Part shown: positions 17,154-21,432 of the stretch, piece after piece | How positions within the stretch are numbered: the stretch's first letter is position 1 | Layout of the letters: every line of letters begins with the position of its first letter | DNA from: an uncultured Clostridia bacterium | Lineage (GTDB): Bacteria; Bacillota; Clostridia; Christensenellales; UBA1242 | NCBI GenBank assembly: GCA_944383945.1 | Contig: CALWRL010000004.1 | Location: 1-23,853, forward strand | Reading direction: 5' to 3' | Length of the DNA: 23,853 nucleotides | Notes under the pieces: generated by a model | Databases searched by the model: none | What the model was told of the DNA's origin: nothing | What the model saw: the letters and a program-made list of their open reading frames with translations, nothing else | Translations under genes and position numbers: made by a program

Positions 17154-17612
17154 ATGAAAATAGAAAATTTGTTGAAAGAAAAAGCAAAAGAAGATGGGAT
17201 TGAGAAGATAGTAGTCGGAGCTGTGATAACTAATGAGAAAAATGAAGTTTTAATTCTTAGACGAAAAGCAGATGATTTTTTAGGCGGAATTGACGAACTA
17301 CCAAGCGGAAAACTTGAAATGGGAGAAACTATTTTTGAAGGTTTAATAAGAGAAATAAAAGAAGAAACCAATTTAGATGTTGAAAATATATGTGGATATA
17401 TTGATTTCTTTGATTATTTATCTGGAAGCGGGAAAAAATCAAGGCAATATAATTTTTGGGTTAAAACGAAATTGGGAGGAAACGTTGAATTAACAGAACA
17501 TGATCAATTTAAATGGTTAAGTTTAAAAGATTGTTATGAAGATAAAAATATAACCCAAAAGACTATGGCTACAATTTGTATTTGTGGGTTTAATTATCTT
17601 ATAAATCATTAA
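17154..17612 (+). CDS. Nudix hydrolase, canonical box
   Basis: 152 residues with a full Nudix box, GKLEMGETIFEGLIREIKEE followed by TNL (G-x5-E-x7-REUxEE; Thr replaces the final consensus Gly-like region only loosely). Nudix enzymes remove a nucleoside monophosphate or phosphate from nucleoside diphosphate derivatives with Mg2+. Strong AAGGAGG ribosome site within the end of the CYTH gene, 7-8 bases before ATG. It shares its N-terminal stretch (KEKAKEDGIEKIVVGAVI), the PSGKLE block and a later DYLSGSGKKSRQYNF block with the first Nudix gene (DYLSDKGQLVRQYNF). The pair therefore looks like a duplication in which this copy kept the catalytic residues. Last gene of the operon. Confidence 0.93.
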   Translation: MKIENLLKEKAKEDGIEKIVVGAVITNEKNEVLILRRKADDFLGGIDELPSGKLEMGETIFEGLIREIKEETNLDVENICGYIDFFDYLSGSGKKSRQYNFWVKTKLGGNVELTEHDQFKWLSLKDCYEDKNITQKTMATICICGFNYLINH

Positions 17613-17659
17613 AATCAAAAAAATAAATTATGTTCATAAGGATTTGTTTTTTTTATTTT
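17611..17659. terminator. Possible terminator after the radical SAM operon
   Basis: An AT-only inverted repeat, 17611-17628 with 17642-17659 (16 of 18 matches), starts at the operon's stop codon and ends in a T8-type run. It has no GC core, so it is a weak candidate. Confidence 0.35.
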
Positions 17660-18165
17660 AAAATATATTTGTTTAGCTTATACAATAATTTTACAACAAT
17701 ATTTTCATTATAAACTAATATTGGGAATGTATCAATTAAAATATCAAGTGCATTATCAAATAGTTGGTTGCCCATTTACTGTTTTGATTTACTTATGACG
17801 TTAATTAAAACCGTAGGATTATCTTTTTTTAATTTTTCAAGAATGGGCACTAAATAATATTTTGCAGTGTGAGTTGAAACACCTACATCAAGTGAGGTAT
17901 TTAACAATGATGAACAATTTATTGCAAATTTTTAGCCATACACCAAATTGTTATGTACTTCTTATAATAACACATATATTTTTTTGCCATCAGGCGTTAA
18001 AACAACTAATTTATATTTCTAATAATCCATGCTATACCCAATTGTTTTTAAAGTTGTTTAATGTTATAACTAACTGCCGGCTGAGTAATAAAAAGAGATT
18101 TGGCGGCTTTAGAAAAAGAACCTAATTTTGCAACGGCTAAAAATTTATTATAAAGATTATATCAC
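17653..18165 (-). pseudogene. Degraded LysR-family regulator
   Basis: The minus strand still encodes the LysR helix-turn-helix, FLAVAKLGSFSKAAKSLF then ITQPAVSYNIKQL, followed by a TAA and frameshifts. LTPDGKKIYV (end of the DNA-binding domain) appears in the shifted frame. Further on, the beginning of the ligand-binding domain is intact: LDVGVSTHTAKYYLVPILEK, then LKKDNPTVLINVISKSKQ, a stop, then LFDNALDILIDTFPI. The last two thirds of that domain are missing. No usable start codon remains in front of the first block (a TGA precedes YNLYNKF). Several stops and shifts across the gene mean no functional protein. Read on the plus strand, this stretch gives only a meaningless 87-codon frame. Confidence 0.85.
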
Positions 18166-18217
18166 GCTTTAAATCTATAATAATAAGAGAATGCAAAACA
18201 AAATGAGGGGGCAAAAA

Positions 18218-18286
18218 ATGTTTATACTAATAATTGTTTTACTTCCATTTGCGATTTTATATTTTATCGGAAAACGGAACAAATAA
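18218..18286 (+). CDS. Possible 22-residue membrane peptide
   Basis: ATG at 18218 with a strong GAGGGGG site 6 bases upstream opens a 22-codon frame: one hydrophobic helix (FILIIVLLPFAILYFIG) and a basic tail KRNK. An in-frame ATG at 18191 would add nine residues but has no ribosome site. Single-helix peptides like this occur as type I toxins or membrane-complex accessory peptides, but it could also be a leftover from the decaying neighbourhood. No partner gene or antisense RNA is evident. Confidence 0.4.
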   Translation: MFILIIVLLPFAILYFIGKRNK

Positions 18287-18350
18287 AATTAAAAACAAAA
18301 AATATAACTTTAATTATTATACAATTAAAAGGCAAAAATAATAAAGATTT

Positions 18351-18508
18351 AATTCAAGACACTTGCTAGGTGGGCACGATGTACCAGAAAATAAAATAAT
18401 TTCTAGGTATTACCGCTCGCGAGAACTTTCTAAAAGTTTAAAAGGACTATCGGACGAATATTAGAGTTTGATAATTCATCAAATAGAACGATAGAAAGAA
18501 TAAAATAA
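18351..18508 (+). pseudogene. Fragment of a zeta-toxin-like P-loop kinase
   Basis: The frame from about 18351 reads ...GGHDVPENKIISRYYRSREL and on to LSDEY before a TAG at 18462. One base back, the next frame continues EFDNSSNRT and ends at 18506. GGH-[DN]-VPE-x5-RYYRS ... FDNS is the pattern of the C-terminal part of predicted kinases related to zeta toxins (COG4185-like). The P-loop half is absent, so this is a frameshifted remnant. It may come from a lost toxin-antitoxin module. Confidence 0.7.
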
Positions 18509-18587
18509 AAATTGTTTTTATAAAAGAATTTACGGATTTATAAACCCTTTTTAAGAGCGTTTTATGACTTTTTTAAGATAAAAAAAA

Positions 18588-18606
18588 GAGAGCAGGTTTT
18601 GCTCTC
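18588..18606 (-). terminator. Terminator behind tRNA-Ile fragment C
   Basis: Stem GAGAGCA (18588-18594) with TGCTCTC (18600-18606), followed on the minus strand by T7. It sits 5 bases past the tRNA 3' remnant at 18611-18626. Confidence 0.7.
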
Positions 18607-18610
18607 AAGT

Positions 18611-18626
18611 TTGGTAGAGATGAGTG
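18611..18626 (-). repeat. 16-base tRNA-Ile 3' end remnant (fragment C)
   Basis: TTGGTAGAGATGAGTG (plus strand) is identical to 18906-18921, the 3' acceptor end of tRNA-Ile with its encoded CCA and one flanking base. The sequence diverges directly after. Confidence 0.75.
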
Positions 18627-18689
18627 TTTAAACTATCAACTAAAATTCCTTAAATTCGCTTCGCTCATAGTTCGGTGGGGGTAAAAAAA

Positions 18690-18710
18690 AGAAGTGTTAT
18701 AAACACTTCT
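18690..18710 (-). terminator. Terminator behind tRNA-Ile fragment B
   Basis: Stem AGAAGTGTT (18690-18698) with AACACTTCT (18702-18710), loop of 3, followed on the minus strand by T8. Different stem sequence from the other two tRNA terminators. Confidence 0.75.
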
Positions 18711-18712
18711 CT

Positions 18713-18755
18713 TTGGTAGAGATGAGTGGACTCGAACCACCGACCCCCACCTTAT
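18713..18755 (-). pseudogene. Partial tRNA-Ile, 3' half (fragment B)
   Basis: 43 bases identical to 18906-18948: encoded CCA, acceptor 3' strand, T-arm, variable loop and part of the anticodon arm. The 5' half is replaced by unrelated sequence (AACCGCCCGTCAAG...), so it cannot fold as a tRNA. Stretches like this, reaching from the anticodon to the 3' end, are what integrases leave as attachment-site copies. Confidence 0.85.
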
Positions 18756-18877
18756 AACCGCCCGTCAAGTTTGTTTGCGTGCGGTTGGCGTTCGCTTCGC
18801 TCGGCAACAGGACACCCTGATTGCAAAGCTTTGCTTTGCGTGTTGTTCCACAACACAAGGTGGGGATTATAAAAAAA

Positions 18878-18905
18878 TAAAAGCAATCATATTTAATTGC
18901 TTTTA
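18878..18905 (-). terminator. Terminator of the tRNA-Ile gene
   Basis: Stem TAAAAGCAAT (18878-18887) with ATTGCTTTTA (18896-18905), followed on the minus strand by T7. Lies directly after the tRNA's CCA. Confidence 0.8.
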
Positions 18906-18906
18906 T

Positions 18907-18983
18907 TGGTAGAGATGAGTGGACTCGAACCACCGACCCCCACCTTATCAGGGTGGTGCTCTAACCGGCTGAGCTACATCTCT
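18907..18983 (-). tRNA. tRNA-Ile (GAT)
   Basis: Complete cloverleaf on the minus strand. Acceptor AGAGATG/CATCTCT, D-arm GCTC...GAGC, anticodon stem CCACC/GGTGG with loop CTGATAA (anticodon GAT, U33 present), T-arm GGTGG-TTCGAGT-CCACT, discriminator A and encoded CCA (18909-18907). It follows tRNA-Ala, a common pair. Own terminator at 18878-18905. Confidence 0.96.
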
Positions 18984-19042
18984 ATATAGTTTGTTTTAAC
19001 GAGTTTAGCAACTCTCGTTGGCGTGCTCAAAGTGGTCAAATT

Positions 19043-19085
19043 CACCTTATCAGGGTGGTGCTCTAACCGGCTGAGCTACATCTCT
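19043..19085 (-). pseudogene. Partial tRNA-Ile, 5' half (fragment D)
   Basis: 43 bases identical to 18941-18983: 5' acceptor strand, D-arm and anticodon arm. The T-arm and 3' acceptor are missing (replaced by AATTTGACCACTTTGAGC on the minus strand). The upstream spacer is duplicated as well: 18984 to about 19019 closely resembles 19086 to about 19121. The unit is therefore a tandem duplication of about 102 bases. It lies inside the predicted tRNA transcript, so a truncated tRNA-Ile piece may be made. Confidence 0.85.
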
Positions 19086-19147
19086 ATATTGTTTGTTTTA
19101 TTGACTTTAGCAACTGTCATCATTTTATTTGAAAAATTTTCAAATAG

Positions 19148-19224
19148 TGGTGGAGATAATCGGATTCGAACCGATGACCCCCTGCTTGCAGGGCAGGTGC
19201 TCTAGCCAGCTGAGCTATACCCCC
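19148..19224 (-). tRNA. tRNA-Ala (TGC)
   Basis: Minus strand: acceptor GGGGGTA/TATCTCC (two G-U pairs), D-arm GCTC...GAGC, anticodon stem CCTGC/GCAGG, T-arm ATCGG-TTCGAAT-CCGAT, discriminator A and encoded CCA (19150-19148). The anticodon loop reads CCTGCAA, giving anticodon TGC, but with C instead of the near-universal U at position 33. Confidence 0.92.
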
Positions 19225-19239
19225 ACGGAATGCTTTTAT

Positions 19240-19268
19240 ATATTATCAAATTAATTATGATATGTCAA
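19240..19268 (-). promoter_or_regulatory. Promoter of the tRNA-Ala/Ile cluster
   Basis: On the minus strand: TTGACA (19268-19263), 17 bases, TAATAT (19245-19240), 15 bases before the tRNA-Ala 5' end. Near-consensus and fits a strong stable-RNA promoter. Confidence 0.85.
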
Positions 19269-19306
19269 CAGTTTTTAATAATTTTTTGTTATTAAAGTAA
19301 AATAGT

Positions 19307-19334
19307 TTGCATAAGATTAAAATAGTGATAAAAT
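19307..19334 (+). promoter_or_regulatory. Promoter of the TM2 gene
   Basis: TTGCAT (19307-19312), 16 bases, TAAAAT (19329-19334), 18 bases before the start codon. Confidence 0.6.
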
Positions 19335-19352
19335 ACAAACAAGGAGGGGAGT

Positions 19353-19568
19353 ATGGCGAAAAGCAAAAGCACAGGAAATAGAGTTGTTTTGTTTCTTATA
19401 TGTTTATTTTTAGGATGGTTTGGAATTGACAAACTTTACATGAAAGGAACATGGAAACTAGCGCTTGTTAAGTTCTTGTTAAACTTTCTTATCATCGGCG
19501 AAATTTGGAACATATACGATATAATTTGTGCATGCATGGGCAGATACAAACTCAATCCATTGGACTAA
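19353..19568 (+). CDS. TM2-domain membrane protein
   Basis: 71 residues with two membrane helices (about 10-27 and 37-60) joined by a short loop. The pattern FLGWFGIDKLYMK-(x3)-W-KLALVKFLLN ... IWNIYDIICACMGRYKLNPLD is that of the TM2 domain (PF05154): the F-L-G-x-x-G-x-x-x-x-Y turn and the W-x-x-x-D-x-x end. TM2 proteins are small integral membrane proteins of uncertain function. Strong AAGGAGGGG ribosome site before ATG, own promoter and a strong terminator at 19572-19601, so a single-gene unit. Confidence 0.9.
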   Translation: MAKSKSTGNRVVLFLICLFLGWFGIDKLYMKGTWKLALVKFLLNFLIIGEIWNIYDIICACMGRYKLNPLD

Positions 19569-19571
19569 AAT

Positions 19572-19601
19572 AAAAAGAACTCGAATTTTCGAGTTCTTTT
19601 T
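19572..19601. terminator. Bidirectional intrinsic terminator
   Basis: 14-bp stem AAAAAGAACTCGAA (19572-19585) with TTCGAGTTCTTTTT (19588-19601). T-rich in both directions, between the convergent TM2 and ArsR genes. Confidence 0.85.
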
Positions 19602-19610
19602 ATTTATGTT

Positions 19611-19946
19611 TTAAATTACATTAACAGCAGAAAGCATTAAATCATTTACTTTACTTGATGACAAAGAATACAGAATTATTTTTCCATCGCGCTTGCAAGT
19701 TACAATGTTTTGAGATTTTAAATATTTAAGTTGATGACTTATTGTTGTTTGATTTATGTTTAGTATAGTTGAAATGTCATTTACACACATGTCGCACATT
19801 GCTAAACAAGAAATTATTTTTAAGCGTGTTCCATCTGAAAAGTTTTGAAAAAAAATTGCAAGTTTGTTTATTGCTTCGTTATTTGGAAGATAATTTAAAA
19901 CTTCTTTTTTATTTTTTTCTGTTAAAAGCAAAAATCTTTCAAACAT
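19611..19946 (-). CDS. ArsR/SmtB-family winged-helix regulator
   Basis: 111 residues, normal for ArsR/SmtB repressors. The core is seen as IFFQNFSDGTRLKIISCL, then CDMCVNDISTILNINQTTIS and HQLKYLKSQNIVTCKRDGKI. This matches helix 3, the recognition helix (QTTISHQLKYL) and the beta-hairpin wing. Cys51 and Cys54 (CDMC) lie where the ELCVCD metal site of ArsR/CadC sits but are shifted; Cys47 and Cys84 are also near. Metal sensing is possible but not certain. ATG with an AAGGAG site 5 bases upstream. No transporter is divergent or downstream in an operon, so the target is unknown; self-regulation is typical for the family. Confidence 0.9.
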   Translation of the reverse strand: MFERFLLLTEKNKKEVLNYLPNNEAINKLAIFFQNFSDGTRLKIISCLAMCDMCVNDISTILNINQTTISHQLKYLKSQNIVTCKRDGKIILYSLSSSKVNDLMLSAVNVI

Positions 19947-20011
19947 AAAAACTCCTTAACATATTAATTTGTTCTTTCATATATATTTTTAGTGCTATTT
20001 TAATTTTAAAT

Positions 20012-20045
20012 TGCAAAAGAAAAGCCCCAAAAGATTTTTTTGGAG
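20012..20045 (-). terminator. Probable recF transcript terminator
   Basis: On the minus strand: stem CTCCAAAA (20045-20038) with TTTTGGGG (20032-20025), one U-G pair, then CTTTTCTTTT. No minus-strand gene lies between it and recF (20284), so the recF mRNA may run about 240 bases past its stop, antisense to the small gene at 20093-20287. The rest of 19947-20092 shows nothing clear. Confidence 0.6.
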
Positions 20046-20092
20046 TTTTTTGACATTTAAAAAAGAGAATTGGCACAGAGGAGATGTTTAAA

Positions 20093-20287
20093 ATGAATTT
20101 TTCTAACGAAATTTTGTTGGTTTTGCTAATTGGTGTTGTTGCGTCTGCAACAGACACAGATTTAGCAAATAACACAAACATTCTTTTGCTTTTGCTTTTA
20201 ATATTGTTGTCTAACGGAAATTCAAGTTGTGGTTGTTGCAGCGGTTGTGATAATTTTGGCAACACAAGGACAAGTTTTTTCCTTTAA
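20093..20287 (+). CDS. Small hydrophobic Cys-rich protein, unknown
   Basis: 64 residues from ATG 20093, chosen because the AGAGGAG site (20077-20083) is 9 bases before it; the ATG at 20084 touches that site. Two hydrophobic segments (about 6-19 and 29-42, the second almost all Leu/Ile) flank a short polar stretch (SATDTDLANNTN). A Cys-rich motif CGCCSGC follows at about 49-55. Short proteins with a Leu-rich helix and a Cys-rich end occur widely in Clostridia, and some are spore-associated, but no function is shown here. It converges on recF, with the stops overlapping by a few bases. The good ribosome site and sharp composition support a real gene, but it is short. Confidence 0.6.
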   Translation: MNFSNEILLVLLIGVVASATDTDLANNTNILLLLLLILLSNGNSSCGCCSGCDNFGNTRTSFFL

Positions 20288-21432
20288 TTAATTTTCTTTG
20301 CCGAATCAATCTTTATTATGTTTGAATTTGGTATTCTTTCTGGCTTGTCTGTTGAGCTAATAAAAGTTTGAGTTTTTGAACAGAAGTTCAAAAGTTTTTC
20401 GCGCCTTTGAGAATCCAATTCGCTTAACACATCATCTAATATTAATATTGGCATTTCTCCTGTTTGCTGTTTAATTATTTCTAACTCTGCAAGTTTCATT
20501 GATAGGGCAGCGGTTCTTTGTTGCCCTTGTGAGCAAAAGGATTTAACATCAACACCATTAATTGAAACTTTAATATCATCTCTGTGTGGGCCAATTGTTG
20601 TGTAACCAAGGGCGAGGTCTTTCTCTAAATTTTTTTCATATAAAGATATAAATTTATTTTTTAATTGTTCAATTTTTTCATTCCCTTTTAAAAGTTCGTT
20701 TGGAATTGGAAATGATGTTTGATATTCAATTTCTAAATCTTCTTTATTGTTTGTTAAAAATGCGTGAGTTTTTTTAACATAAGGCTGTAGAGAAACAATT
20801 AAATTGTTTCTGGAAATAGAAATTTTTGAGGCACATTCTGCAAGCTGAATGTTATAAACTGAAATCATGCGTTTAAAATCTTCTAAATTGAATTGCTCTA
20901 GATTTGATTTTTTTATCGAATTTTTATCCTTAAAATCTTTTAACAATTTGTTTCTTGAACGAATGATTTTTTCATATTTATTTAAAAGGTTGAAATAAAC
21001 TTTTGATATTTGCGATAAATCTATGTCCATAAACCTTCGCCTATCTTCTGGGCTTTCTTTTATTAATTTTAATTCATCTGGTGAGAAAAAGACGCATCTT
21101 AATTCTCCAAGAAGTTCTCCAATTCTTTTAATAGGAAGCCCATTAATTTTTATTGCCTTTTTATTCTTTAAAAAATAAATTTCAATTTTAGACTTTCCAA
21201 AATTTTTAACAACCTCTAATTCAATTTTTGCGTTTTCTTCGCCCCATTTTATAACTTCACTGTCTTTTGAAGCTCTCATACTTTTTCCAATTGCGCAAGT
21301 AAATATAGCTTCCAAAAGGTTTGTTTTACCTTGGGCATTTTTACCAAGTAAAATATTTGTTGCAGGCGAAAAGGAAAGCTCAATAGAGTTATAGTTTCTA
21401 TAATTTTTAAGTTTTAAAGAACTAATTTTCAA
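20284..21432 (-). CDS. recF: RecF, recombinational repair ATPase
   Basis: 382 residues, full length for RecF. An SMC-like ABC ATPase that loads RecA at gapped DNA together with RecO and RecR. Seen: N-terminal LKLKNYRNY; Walker A GKNAQGKT (30-37); the RecF block LRCVFFSPDELKLIKESPED and RRRFMD (111-135); GYTTIGPHRDD (276-286); ABC signature SQGQQRTAALS (301-311); Walker B ILILDDVLSELD (329-340). The start is TTG, with an AGAGG site about 8 bases upstream, and overlaps the end of the ATPase gene by 11 bases, so the two are probably co-translated. The usual neighbours dnaN and gyrB are absent within the window. Confidence 0.97.
   Translation of the reverse strand: MKISSLKLKNYRNYNSIELSFSPATNILLGKNAQGKTNLLEAIFTCAIGKSMRASKDSEVIKWGEENAKIELEVVKNFGKSKIEIYFLKNKKAIKINGLPIKRIGELLGELRCVFFSPDELKLIKESPEDRRRFMDIDLSQISKVYFNLLNKYEKIIRSRNKLLKDFKDKNSIKKSNLEQFNLEDFKRMISVYNIQLAECASKISISRNNLIVSLQPYVKKTHAFLTNNKEDLEIEYQTSFPIPNELLKGNEKIEQLKNKFISLYEKNLEKDLALGYTTIGPHRDDIKVSINGVDVKSFCSQGQQRTAALSMKLAELEIIKQQTGEMPILILDDVLSELDSQRREKLLNFCSKTQTFISSTDKPERIPNSNIIKIDSAKKIN

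Noticed and set aside
17862..18125. Plus-strand 87-codon frame
   Set aside because: It is antisense to the LysR pseudogene, has no ribosome site, and its peptide has no recognisable features.
18697..18933. Minus-strand 78-codon frame across the tRNA region
   Set aside because: It runs through a terminator, tRNA-Ile fragment B and the end of the intact tRNA-Ile gene; the MVRVHSSLPI start is just tRNA sequence translated.
19023..19205. Plus-strand 60-codon frame
   Set aside because: Antisense to the tRNA-Ile 5' fragment and tRNA-Ala.
19939..20265. Minus-strand 108-codon frame
   Set aside because: It is antisense to the small Cys-rich gene, spans the recF terminator and lacks family features.
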